Origin: Solirubrobacter sp035555675
GTDB lineage: Bacteria > Actinomycetota > Thermoleophilia > Solirubrobacterales > Solirubrobacteraceae
Reading direction: 5' to 3'
Length of the DNA stretch: 32,429 bases
Assembly (NCBI GenBank): GCA_035555675.1
Contig: DATMGH010000118.1
Location: forward strand, 1 to 32,429
Shown: positions 7,906 through 15,919 of the stretch, in pieces
How positions within the stretch are numbered: position 1 is the first letter of the stretch
How the letters are laid out: each line of letters begins with the position of its first letter
The notes under the pieces: model-generated
Databases searched by the model: none
The model's input: the letters and a program-made list of their open reading frames with translations, nothing else
What the model was told of the DNA's origin: nothing
Program-made: the position numbers and the translations under genes

Positions 7906-9711
7906 TCACTTGATCGGGACGGTGAACTGCGTCTCGTACTGGTCGAAGTCCGAGACCCGGTCGGTGATCGAGATCGTCCACTTGCCGGCGACCGCGAGGC
8001 TCGCGCCGTCGACGACGTAGTGGCCGGGGCCCGCGACGTGCGGGTTGAGCGTGATCGGCGCGATCTCCTTGTCCGGGAGGGCGGCGGTCACGGCGAGCTC
8101 CTTCGTCTGGTCGAACGGCGAGCCGCTCTTGCGGTCGAACAGGTACAGGTGCACCTGGTTCGGCCCGACCTTGGCGGGGTCGACGGTCGCTTCGAGGCGG
8201 ATCGGCCCGGCGTTGACGGTGGTGGAGAACGGGCCGCTGGACTCGGCGACGCTGGGCGCGTAGCTCGACAGCGCGCCGGTGATCGCGATCGCGGTCAGGC
8301 CGAGCAGCAGCTCGAAGCGCAGCGTCTTGCGCAGGGTCACGCCGGCCTGGCCGGGCGTCGTGCGGTTCGCGGCCGCCAGCCTGAGCTTGGGGACGAGCTC
8401 CTGGCGGTTGAGGTACCCGAGCACGACGATGCCGACGGCGACGATCACCTTCAGCATCACCGCCCGGCCGAACGCGGTGTCGAACAGCGCGCCGACGCTG
8501 CGCACTTCGATGATCGCCTGCACGACGCCGGAGAGCAGCAGGACGGGGAGCGCGATCGTGGCCAGCGCGCTGAAGTTCGCGACCGTGCCGGCGAGCAGCG
8601 GCGTGCGCTCGCTGGGGGCGAGCTCGGACGTCGCGGCGCGCAGCGCGAGCACGAGGACCGCGACGCCGCCGAGCCACGCGCTCATCGAGAGCACGTGGAG
8701 GAGGTTCGCGGGCAGCAGGATCGCGACCGGCGGCTGCACGCTGGCGTGGCCGCCGAACGCGGGGAGCAGCGCGAGCGCGAACAGGGGGACGGCGAACGCG
8801 ACCAGCTTCGCGGTCACGGGCGCCGCGGTGCTCGCCGGCGCGGTGACGGGCGGCACGGCGGTCGCGACCGCGCCGGCGGGCGCGCCCACGTCCGGCTCGC
8901 CCGGGCCGAACGGGTCCGCGGGCGGCGTCTCGCCGCCGCGCAGCGGGCGCGTCGCCAGCACGCCGAGCACGAGCAGCCACGCGAGCGCGCCGAGGCCCCA
9001 GGCGCGGCCGAAGCGCGTGCCGAGGACCTCCTTGACGGTGTCGGGGCGGGCGGCGGACCAGAACGACGCGCCTTCGCCGACCGCGCCTTGGAGCACAAGG
9101 GCGGCGACGGCCGAGACCACGCCCACGAGCGCCGCCACGAGCACGATCCGCTCCAGCCGCGCGGCGAATGCGCGCGACGCCGCGCGGCCGCGGCGCCAGA
9201 CGGCCAGGAAGAAGATCAGCCCGCCGAGCCCGAGCGCGATCGCCGCGTACTGCAGCGCGCGCGCCACGCCGAGCGCCGCGGTCGTGATCCTGCCCGCGTT
9301 CCCGCCGGCCAGCAGCTGGTCGAGCGATTCCGCGGGCGCCGACGCCTCCCCGACGGTGAACACGAACCCGGACGACACCGGGTGCCCGTCGGCGGAGATC
9401 ACGCGGTACGTCGCGGTGTAGGTGCCGTCCTTGAGGCCCGGCTTGAGCTTGACCGCGATCTGCTCGCCCTTGCCGTCCGGGTGGAACGCCTTGCCCGTCT
9501 GGACCTCGTTGCCCTTGGCGTCGAAGACCTTCAGCGCGCCGAAGCTCGCCTCGACCGCCTCGTCGAAGCGGAACACGACTTCCGCGGGCGGCTGGTCGAG
9601 CTTCGCGCCGCGCTCCGGGACGGTGCCCTGCAGGGTCGCGTGCGCGAGCGCCGCCGCGGGGGCGAGCGCCAGCGCGAGCAGCGCGGCGACGAGTGCGCGG
9701 GCGAGCTTCAC
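7906..9711 (-). CDS. CopC-CopD-YtkA fusion, copper import protein (YcnJ-like)
   Basis: 601 residues in three parts. Residues 1-23 are a signal peptide ending ALA. A CopC domain (24-122) begins HATLQ and contains SADGHPVSSG; mature N-terminal His24 with Asp108/His110 matches the CopC Cu(II) brace. A CopD membrane domain with about eight spans follows (roughly 143-470), interrupted near 235-260 by a Pro/Gly-rich loop. The C-terminal domain (about 490-601, ending QYETQFTVPIK) is YtkA-like. Bacillus YcnJ has the same CopC-CopD plan and imports copper. Start: the GTG at 9711 overlaps the upstream TGA (GTGA) and sits 4 nt after a GGAGG; an adjacent in-frame GTG at 9714 is possible but too close to that GGAGG. 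Second gene of a three-gene copper operon. Confidence 0.93.
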   Translation of the reverse strand: MKLARALVAALLALALAPAAALAHATLQGTVPERGAKLDQPPAEVVFRFDEAVEASFGALKVFDAKGNEVQTGKAFHPDGKGEQIAVKLKPGLKDGTYTATYRVISADGHPVSSGFVFTVGEASAPAESLDQLLAGGNAGRITTAALGVARALQYAAIALGLGGLIFFLAVWRRGRAASRAFAARLERIVLVAALVGVVSAVAALVLQGAVGEGASFWSAARPDTVKEVLGTRFGRAWGLGALAWLLVLGVLATRPLRGGETPPADPFGPGEPDVGAPAGAVATAVPPVTAPASTAAPVTAKLVAFAVPLFALALLPAFGGHASVQPPVAILLPANLLHVLSMSAWLGGVAVLVLALRAATSELAPSERTPLLAGTVANFSALATIALPVLLLSGVVQAIIEVRSVGALFDTAFGRAVMLKVIVAVGIVVLGYLNRQELVPKLRLAAANRTTPGQAGVTLRKTLRFELLLGLTAIAITGALSSYAPSVAESSGPFSTTVNAGPIRLEATVDPAKVGPNQVHLYLFDRKSGSPFDQTKELAVTAALPDKEIAPITLNPHVAGPGHYVVDGASLAVAGKWTISITDRVSDFDQYETQFTVPIK

Positions 9712-10397
9712 CACGCCTCCACGGGCTCCTGCTTGCGGCGCTCCGCGTCATCGTCGTCGCCATCACCACCGCTGCGCCGGCGGCGCACGAAGAACACCGC
9801 GAGCGAGAGCACGATCAGCAGCGCCGCGAAGGCGAAGATCGCGCCCAGCGGCAGGCCGCCCTCGTCGAGCGGGACCCACGTCAGCGTGCCGGCGACCTGG
9901 CCCTTCTGGTCGCCGATCTGGATCGGGATCGTCCAGTCGTCGATGTGCGTCCGCACGCTCTTGTCCTTGAGCTGCGGCGGGTCGCCCTTGCCCATCCAGT
10001 GCATGCGGTGGTCGTGCCACTCGAAGCGGGAGCTCTTGGACAGCTCCTTCCAGTTCGGCTCGCTGCCGAGGTCCGTCGGCACCGACGTCTCCCCGAGCCG
10101 GTCCTCGTTGAGGTAGTACGCCTCGGAGTTGGTGTTGACCTGGACGGTGCCGTCGGCGAGCACCTGCGCGTACGGCTTCGGCGGGTCGCTGTAGTCGAAG
10201 ATCGTGATGTCCTGGCCGCTGGTGTTGTGCAGCAGCAGGCGATCGTCGAAGTTGAGCACCGACACCTCGACGCCCTTGACGGCCGGGTCGACCGACGTGA
10301 CGACGGAGCGAAAGTGTGGGTTGCCCTGGTGGGCGAGAGCCACGGGTGCGCCGAGCAGGAGCGCGACCACCGCGGCGGCGCAGGCGACGGTCCGCAA
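9708..10397 (-). CDS. Copper-operon membrane-anchored protein with WHDHRMHWM motif
   Basis: 229 residues: a signal peptide ending ALA, an extracytoplasmic beta-rich domain, one membrane helix (about 184-204), then a short acidic tail. Mature residue 1 would be His23 (HQGNPHF), as in CopC and YcnI. The segment WHDHRMHWM (127-135) offers three His and two Trp, a strong metal-site candidate. No enzyme motif is seen. The protein belongs to an uncharacterised type that I associate with actinobacterial ycn/copCD loci; that association is from memory. It starts at TTG, with a full-length Shine-Dalgarno TAAGGAGGT ending 4 nt upstream. It overlaps the copC-copD start by GTGA, so production is coupled. 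Likely role: a copper-binding partner or chaperone for the CopD importer (inference). Confidence 0.85.
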   Translation of the reverse strand: MRTVACAAAVVALLLGAPVALAHQGNPHFRSVVTSVDPAVKGVEVSVLNFDDRLLLHNTSGQDITIFDYSDPPKPYAQVLADGTVQVNTNSEAYYLNEDRLGETSVPTDLGSEPNWKELSKSSRFEWHDHRMHWMGKGDPPQLKDKSVRTHIDDWTIPIQIGDQKGQVAGTLTWVPLDEGGLPLGAIFAFAALLIVLSLAVFFVRRRRSGGDGDDDDAERRKQEPVEAW

Positions 10398-10401
10398 GGG
10401 G

Positions 10402-10410
10402 ACCTCCTTA
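10402..10410 (-). promoter_or_regulatory. Strong Shine-Dalgarno deciding a TTG start
   Basis: TAAGGAGGT on the minus strand is a full anti-SD match and ends 4 nt before the TTG at 10397. It fixes the start of the copper-operon lead gene and predicts efficient translation despite the weak codon. Confidence 0.75.
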
Positions 10411-10451
10411 CATGTGCTGGGGTACGGGACTGGAGACGACGGGCGGCGAAA

Positions 10452-10748
10452 CTACGCCGCGACCGGCGGGCCGCGCAGGGTGCGGCTCGAACGCTCCAGC
10501 AGCGACGCCAGCTCGCGCTCGAGCACCGGCATCCAGCGGCGCGCGGCGGCTCGAGGCCGCGGCGCGGTCATGCGCCGGGCGAGGATCGCGTCCTCACCGA
10601 TGAAGCGCCCGCTCAGCAGCAGCCCGATCAGCAGCAGGAACGGCGACGCGTAGAACACGAGCTCCTGGATACCGGTCAGGCCCTGGACGGCCGCGATCGC
10701 GAGCGCGGCCGAGCCGAGGATGACCAAAAGAGCGCGAGGTGAGCGCAT
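10452..10748 (-). CDS. Small two-span membrane protein (98 aa)
   Basis: 98 residues with two closely spaced hydrophobic helices (about 5-24 and 28-48), followed by a basic, probably cytoplasmic, C-terminal half (RPRAAARRWMPVLERELASLLERSSRTLRG is represented by an Arg-rich amphipathic helix after residue 60). The open frame extends upstream, but that part is Arg-rich and covers the cytochrome promoter, so I start at the ATG before RSPRALLVILG. No strong Shine-Dalgarno; a TACATT hexamer is close upstream. It lies 54 bp upstream of the copper operon on the same strand and may be its first gene. Family unrecognised. Divergent from the cytochrome c gene, with about 47 bp between starts. Confidence 0.65.
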   Translation of the reverse strand: MRSPRALLVILGSAALAIAAVQGLTGIQELVFYASPFLLLIGLLLSGRFIGEDAILARRMTAPRPRAAARRWMPVLERELASLLERSSRTLRGPPVAA

Positions 10749-10783
10749 GCGCTGCCTAATGTAGTCACAAGGTGCCCGCCCGG

Positions 10784-10789
10784 TACAGT
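10784..10789 (+). promoter_or_regulatory. -10 element of cytochrome c gene (leaderless)
   Basis: TACAGT with 6 nt to the GTG start. It decides between two in-frame GTG codons: the upstream one (10772) precedes the hexamer and would add an untypical N-terminus before the lipoprotein signal. Confidence 0.5.
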
Positions 10790-10795
10790 GGCGGC

Positions 10796-11146
10796 GTGAA
10801 GCTCCGTCTGACCGCTGCCGCTTTCCTCGTCGCGTTCGTCGCCGGCTGTGGCGGCGGGTCGTCGGACGAGGGCACCGCCACGCCATCGTCCGGCTCGGGC
10901 TCCGAGTCCGCGTCCGCCGGCAAACAGCTCTTCGACGACAACTGCTCGAGCTGCCACACGCTCGCGGCGGCCGACGCCAAGGGGAAGGTCGGCCCGGACC
11001 TCGACCAGCTCCGCCCGGGTCCGGACCTCGTCACGACCCAGGTGACCAACGGCGGCGGCGCGATGCCCGCGTTCGGCGGCAAGCTGAGCGAGGAGCAGAT
11101 CAAGCAGATCGCCGACTACGTGTCGGAGAACGCGGGCAAGTCCTAG
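10796..11146 (+). CDS. Class I cytochrome c lipoprotein
   Basis: 116 residues. Lipoprotein signal with lipobox FVAGC (lipidated Cys18), a flexible Gly/Ser-rich linker (19-42), then a compact class I c-type domain. Haem is attached through CSSCH (Cys50, Cys53, His54), and Met90 in GGAMPAFGG is the likely sixth ligand. It should sit on the outer membrane face and shuttle single electrons, for example between the bc complex and a terminal oxidase, or serve a copper- or sulfur-dependent reductase. The GTG at 10796 gives a normal lipoprotein N-terminus. The gene is divergent from the copper operon; copper delivery to an oxidase would be a plausible link but is inference. It is followed by a strong hairpin. 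Confidence 0.92.
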   Translation: MKLRLTAAAFLVAFVAGCGGGSSDEGTATPSSGSGSESASAGKQLFDDNCSSCHTLAAADAKGKVGPDLDQLRPGPDLVTTQVTNGGGAMPAFGGKLSEEQIKQIADYVSENAGKS

Positions 11147-11151
11147 CGGGG

Positions 11152-11184
11152 CGCGGCCCGGCGCCTCGGCGCCCGCGGGCCGCG
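11152..11184 (+). terminator. GC-rich terminator hairpin after cytochrome c
   Basis: Outer arms CGCGGCCC and GGGCCGCG (8 bp) enclose an inner GGCGC/GCGCC stem with a CTCG loop and a 3-nt bulge. It starts 6 nt after the stop codon. There is no T-tract, as is common for high-GC actinobacterial terminators. Confidence 0.6.
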
Positions 11185-11297
11185 TGTCCTCGTCGCGCGG
11201 ACCGCGTGTCCTCGGCGCCCGCGCGCTGCGTCTCGGCGACGCCCGCGGGCGCGTGCGCCTCACTTCGCGTCGCCCGCGCGGCCGCTTCGCGTGGCCC

Positions 11298-11487
11298 GCG
11301 CCGTCACTCCGTCTGGCCGCGCCGCTACTTCGCGTGGCCGCGCCGCTACTTCGCGTGGCCGCGCCATCACTTCGCGTGGCCGCGCCGTCGCTGCGCGTAG
11401 CTTGCGCCGTCGCTGCGCGTAGCTTGCGCCGCCGCTCGTGTGGCTGCACCATCACTTCGCGTGGCCGCGCCATCACTTCGCGTCGCG
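11298..11487. repeat. 21-bp tandem repeat array (about 9 units)
   Basis: Units of the form GCGCC-(G/A)(C/T)(T/C)..CTTCGCGTGGCC repeat with starts at 11298, 11319, 11340, 11361, 11382, 11404, 11426, 11446 and 11467, so the period is 21 bp with occasional 20 or 22. Unit variants differ at a few positions (CTACTTCG, ATCACTTCG, GTCGCTGCG). On the minus strand a 21-bp period would read as repeats of ATRSDGA. No spacers as in CRISPR. Confidence 0.85.
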
Positions 11488-11694
11488 TTCCCGCGGGTTC
11501 GCACCCACTCGCGCTGCGCGTTCGTCCGCGGGCCGCGGCGTGGTACCGGCGAACTGCGCGGGTGAGGGAGGCGGCAGCGCCGAGCGCCGCACACATCCGC
11601 GGTCCGCGTAGTGACGCCCCGGCTCGCGCTCAGCCCGCCCGAGGTCCGCACGGTGACCTGTTCGGCCTGCATCGGAGCCGGTGACGCCGCGAGT

Positions 11695-11729
11695 GGTCAC
11701 TTTCTGGCGCCGGCGGCACGAAAGTCACC
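11695..11729. repeat. Imperfect inverted repeat
   Basis: Arms GGTCACTTTC and GAAAGTCACC pair with one mismatch around a 15-nt GC-rich centre containing GGCGCC. It lies between the two tandem arrays. It may be a terminator-like hairpin or remnant of a small repeat element. Confidence 0.45.
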
Positions 11730-11833
11730 GCTCGCCACGCCCCACGCCCCGCGCAACCGCTTGCGAGGACGGCCATAGAGCGAGAAGTACCGCGCGGCCG
11801 CGCCGCGGGACCACGTCGCGGCGGGGAGAGGGC

Positions 11834-12380
11834 CGCGACGCTGGCGCACCCGCGGGCTGCAGGGACCGCGTGGCGGCTGGGAGTGGCGCCGCCCTCACCG
11901 GCCGCCGTTCGCCGGCGCATCCGCGCGGATCGGGGACCGCGTGGCGGCCAGAGCCGGCGCCACGACGCTGGCGGACCCGCGGGGTACGGGGTCCGCGTGG
12001 CGGCTGGGAGCGGCGCCGCCCTCATCGCCTGCCGTTCGTCGGCGCATCCGCGCGGATCGGGGACCGCGTGGCGGCCAGAGCCGGCGCGGCGACGCTGGCG
12101 GACCCGCGGGCTGCGGGTCCGCGTGGCGGCTGGGTGGAGCGCCGCCCTTACCGGCCGCCGTTCGCCGGCGCACCCGCGCGGATCGGGATCGCGTGGCGGC
12201 CAGAGCCGGCGCGGCGACGCTGGCGGACCCGCGTGGTGCGGGGTCCGCGTGGTGGCTGGGTGTGGCGCCGCCCTTACCGGCCGCCGTTCGCCGGCGGAGC
12301 CGCGCGGATCGGGGACCGCGTGGCGGCCAGAGCCGGCGCCACGACGCCGGCGCACCCGCGCGGATCGGGGACCGCGCGCC
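11834..12380. repeat. 126-bp tandem repeat array (about 4.3 units)
   Basis: The marker CCGCGCGGAT recurs at 11921, 12048, 12174 and 12300 (spacing 127, 126, 126) and again at 12356 as a partial copy. Each unit joins a GACGCTGGCGGACCCGCG segment, a GCGTGGCGGCTGGG segment, a CCGGCCGCCGTTCGCC segment and a CGGATCGGGGACC segment. Divergence between units is modest. All six frames stay mostly open because of composition and the nearly codon-multiple period. Confidence 0.88.
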
Positions 12381-12453
12381 ATCCGAGAAATGGCGCGCCG
12401 CACCACCGGCCCCGACCGCGCGGGACGAACGCCCGCGCGGCGAGGACAACCCA

Positions 12454-12479
12454 GCCCGGCGGCCTGAACCGCCGCGGGC
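12454..12479 (-). terminator. Possible terminator of DEAD-box helicase gene
   Basis: GCCCGGCGG and CCGCCGCGGGC form a stem with one bulged base and a 6-nt loop, about 18 nt beyond the helicase stop codon. No T-tract. Confidence 0.4.
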
Positions 12480-12496
12480 CGGGAGAAGCGGCGCTG

Positions 12497-13705
<1,209 letters not shown>

Positions 13706-13784
13706 GAGGAAGGAACTCCTTGCTGAAAGCGGGAGACCGCGTAAGCAAGGCGGTCTCGCGGGCGGCATCGGTGCCGGCCCGTGC
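13706..13784 (-). promoter_or_regulatory. Structured 5' leader of DEAD-box helicase mRNA
   Basis: Minus-strand leader of about 79 nt if transcription starts 6-7 nt after TAACAT. It holds an 8-bp perfect stem, GAGACCGC (13757-13750) with GCGGTCTC (13740-13733), and a 9-nt loop CTTGCTTAC. The loop's CTTGCT (13749-13744) is the exact complement of AGCAAG (13724-13719), which overlaps the AAGGAG Shine-Dalgarno sequence; with one stem base the match is 7 bp (CCTTGCT/AGCAAGG). A loop-SD pseudoknot, or an alternative long hairpin, could mask the ribosome site. Control by temperature or by the helicase itself is inference. Confidence 0.5.
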
Positions 13785-13790
13785 CCCCTC

Positions 13791-13796
13791 ATGTTA
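13791..13796 (-). promoter_or_regulatory. -10 element of helicase gene, sharing a stop codon
   Basis: TAACAT on the minus strand. Its TAA is the stop codon of the upstream cyclopropane synthase gene. It gives a roughly 79-nt leader to the TTG start. Confidence 0.35.
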
Positions 13797-14990
13797 GCCG
13801 GGGCGCACCGCACGCACCTGGTACACGGACATGAACCCGTTCTCGAACCCCTGCCGCGCGACCCGGAGATAGATCCGCCAGACGCGCACCCGCTCGTCGC
13901 CGCCGAGCACCCGCGCACGGTCGATGTTGGACTCGAACCGCCGCTGCCACTCGAGCAGCGTCCGCGCGTAGTCGTCCGGGAAATCCTCGACGTGGCGCGT
14001 GTGCAGCCCGGCGCGCTCGAGCGCGAGCTGGATCCGCGACAGGTGCAGCGGCGCCGCGTCCGGGAACACGTAGCGCTCCGAGAACGCCCCGGACTCCGGG
14101 TCGCCGACGCGCAGCCGCGCGATCCCGTGGTTGAGCAGCCGCCCGCCGGGCTTGAGCAGCGACGCCAGCTTGGCCGCGTACGCGTCGATGTTGACGCTGC
14201 CGACGTGCTCGACCATGCCGATCGAGGCGATCGCGTCGAACGTCTCGCCCGCGATCTCGCGGTAGTCCATCACGCGGATGTCGACCCGGTCGGCCACGCC
14301 CGCCGCCGCCGCGCGCTCCCGCGCCAGCGACGCCTGCGGCTCGCTCAGCGTGATCCCGGTGACGTGCACGCCGTGCTCGCGCGCCGCGTGGATCGCGAAC
14401 GCGCCCCAGCCGCAGCCGACGTCGAGCACGCGGTCGCCGGGCGACAGCGCCAGCTTCGTACAGACCAGCTCGAGCTTCGTCCGCTGCGCCTCCTCCAGCG
14501 TGGTCGCCCCGCGCGACCAGACCGCGCACGAGTACGTCATCGACTCGTCCAGGAAGAGCGCGAAGTACTCGTTGGAGAGGTTGTAGTGGTGCGTGACCGC
14601 GCGCTTGTCGCGCAGGATCGAATGCCGCCGGCCCTTCGGCTGCAGCTCCATCGCCGGCACCTTCGGCACCCGCCGCAGCGCGCCCGCCTTGACCGCGGCG
14701 AGCGCGATCGCCGCCTTCGACCGGTTGTCGATCGCCGGCGGCTTCCAGTCGGCCACGACCTCGAGCGCCGCGTCCATGTCGTCGACCTCGATCGCGCCGC
14801 TCACGTACGCCCGCCCGAGCCCGAGCTGGCCCGGCGCGCGCAGCAGGTGGCCGAGCGCCTCAGGGGTGGTGATGCGGAATGTCGGGCCGCCGCCGTTGGT
14901 CGGCGGAAGTGCGGTGCCGTCCCACAGCTCGAGTGTGAACGGCCGGTCGGGCAGTGCCTGCGCGAGCGCGTTGCGAAGGTCGTCGGTCAC
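13794..14990 (-). CDS. Cyclopropane-fatty-acyl-phospholipid synthase family methyltransferase
   Basis: 398 residues, the usual size for Cfa. The N-terminal domain (1-125) resembles the Cfa lipid-binding region. The methyltransferase domain has HHYNLSNEYFALFLDESMTYSCAVW-type sequence (134-158), SAM motif I VLDVGCGWG (188-196), MVEHVG (259-264), NHGI (287-290) and SERYVFPD (304-311). Cys155, Glu261, His288 and Tyr307 match the bicarbonate-binding residues known in E. coli Cfa. It methylates the double bond of unsaturated phospholipid acyl chains with SAM, giving a cyclopropane or, in some actinobacteria, a methyl branch. GTG start, overlapping the desaturase stop as GTGA, with no Shine-Dalgarno: translation is probably coupled. 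The pairing with a desaturase supports a two-step lipid modification. Confidence 0.93.
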   Translation of the reverse strand: MTDDLRNALAQALPDRPFTLELWDGTALPPTNGGGPTFRITTPEALGHLLRAPGQLGLGRAYVSGAIEVDDMDAALEVVADWKPPAIDNRSKAAIALAAVKAGALRRVPKVPAMELQPKGRRHSILRDKRAVTHHYNLSNEYFALFLDESMTYSCAVWSRGATTLEEAQRTKLELVCTKLALSPGDRVLDVGCGWGAFAIHAAREHGVHVTGITLSEPQASLARERAAAAGVADRVDIRVMDYREIAGETFDAIASIGMVEHVGSVNIDAYAAKLASLLKPGGRLLNHGIARLRVGDPESGAFSERYVFPDAAPLHLSRIQLALERAGLHTRHVEDFPDDYARTLLEWQRRFESNIDRARVLGGDERVRVWRIYLRVARQGFENGFMSVYQVRAVRPG

Positions 14991-15919
14991 GCCATCAGCT
15001 TGGCAGCCTGGCGCTCCGGGGACACCCGGACCACGTCCCAGGCCAGGCCGGTCTTCTCCAGACCCCAGATGACCCACGCCGACGGATCGAACTGCCAGCG
15101 CCGGAGCCCGTGACGGGCGGACGTCGGGAACGCGTGGTGGCTGTTGTGGTACGCCTCGCCGAACGTGAAGAACGAGAGCCACCACAGGTTGCGCGACTCG
15201 TCGGTCGTCTCGTAGTCGCGCCGGCCGAAGAAGTGGCAGAGCGAGTTGATGCTGTAGGTCGCGTGGTGCAGGACGAGCATCCGCACGGCGCCGCCCCACA
15301 GCAGACCGGTCAGCCCTTCGATCACGGTCCCGCCGATCAGCCACCCGAGCATGAACGGCACAGCCAGCCCGGCGAGCACCCAGAAGAGGAACGTGCGGTT
15401 GATGAAGTTGACCACCGGGTCGGCGAGCAGGTCCGGCGCGTAGCGCGTCTTGAGCCCGCGCTGCGTGTGGATGAACAGCCAGCCGACGTGCGCGTGGAAG
15501 AGCCCGCGCAGCGCGCCCTTGAGCCCGTGCCCATGGTCGACGTGCGGCGAGTGCGGGTCGCCCGGCTTGTCCGAGAACGTGTGGTGCTTGCGGTGATCGG
15601 CGACCCACGAGATCACGGGACCCTCGATCGCGGCCGAGCCGAGCGCGGCCAGCACGGCGCGCACGCCCTTGGTGGTCTTGAACGCGCGGTGCGTGAACAG
15701 GCGGTGGAACCCGACGGTGATCCCGAGCCCCGTCGCCGTGTACATGATCGCGAACACCAGCAGGTCGCTCCAGCCCAGCAGGCTCGCCCACACCTGCCAG
15801 GCGACGATCCCGAGCGCCAGGATCGGGACCACGGTCACGATGCCGGTCAGGATCCGGTCGAGTCGTTCATTCGCGACGGGCTGGACGTCGTCGCGTTGTT
15901 CTGTCGCGGTTGCGGCCAT
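14987..15919 (-). CDS. Membrane fatty-acid desaturase (delta-9 type)
   Basis: 310-residue di-iron membrane desaturase of the acyl-CoA/acyl-lipid delta-9 family. Histidine boxes: HRLFTH (72-77), HRKHH (109-113) and HNSHH (258-262), plus the extra His in NSLCHFFG (225-232) typical of the family. Four membrane helices in two pairs (about 27-48 and 52-70; 175-195 and 198-216). It introduces a cis double bond into a saturated acyl chain with O2 and an electron donor; no dedicated ferredoxin or reductase is nearby. Its 3' end is coupled to the cyclopropane synthase start. Its 5' end overlaps the last 53 nt of the C5-epimerase-like gene in another frame; no later in-frame ATG keeps the first helix, so the start at 15919 is kept. 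Confidence 0.95.
   Translation of the reverse strand: MAATATEQRDDVQPVANERLDRILTGIVTVVPILALGIVAWQVWASLLGWSDLLVFAIMYTATGLGITVGFHRLFTHRAFKTTKGVRAVLAALGSAAIEGPVISWVADHRKHHTFSDKPGDPHSPHVDHGHGLKGALRGLFHAHVGWLFIHTQRGLKTRYAPDLLADPVVNFINRTFLFWVLAGLAVPFMLGWLIGGTVIEGLTGLLWGGAVRMLVLHHATYSINSLCHFFGRRDYETTDESRNLWWLSFFTFGEAYHNSHHAFPTSARHGLRRWQFDPSAWVIWGLEKTGLAWDVVRVSPERQAAKLMA

Larger units (their letters stand above)
11147..12496. other. 1.35-kb repeat-rich region without a credible gene
   Basis: Contains the cytochrome terminator, a 21-bp tandem array, an imperfect inverted repeat and a 126-bp tandem array. Several long frames are open on both strands, but every translation is Arg/Ala/Pro/Gly-rich, repetitive and unlike any family. 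I regard them as GC-driven open frames, not genes. Confidence 0.7.

Noticed and set aside
11298..12380. Possible CRISPR array
   Set aside because: Repeats are directly adjacent with no unique spacers, unit lengths are wrong, and no cas genes are present.
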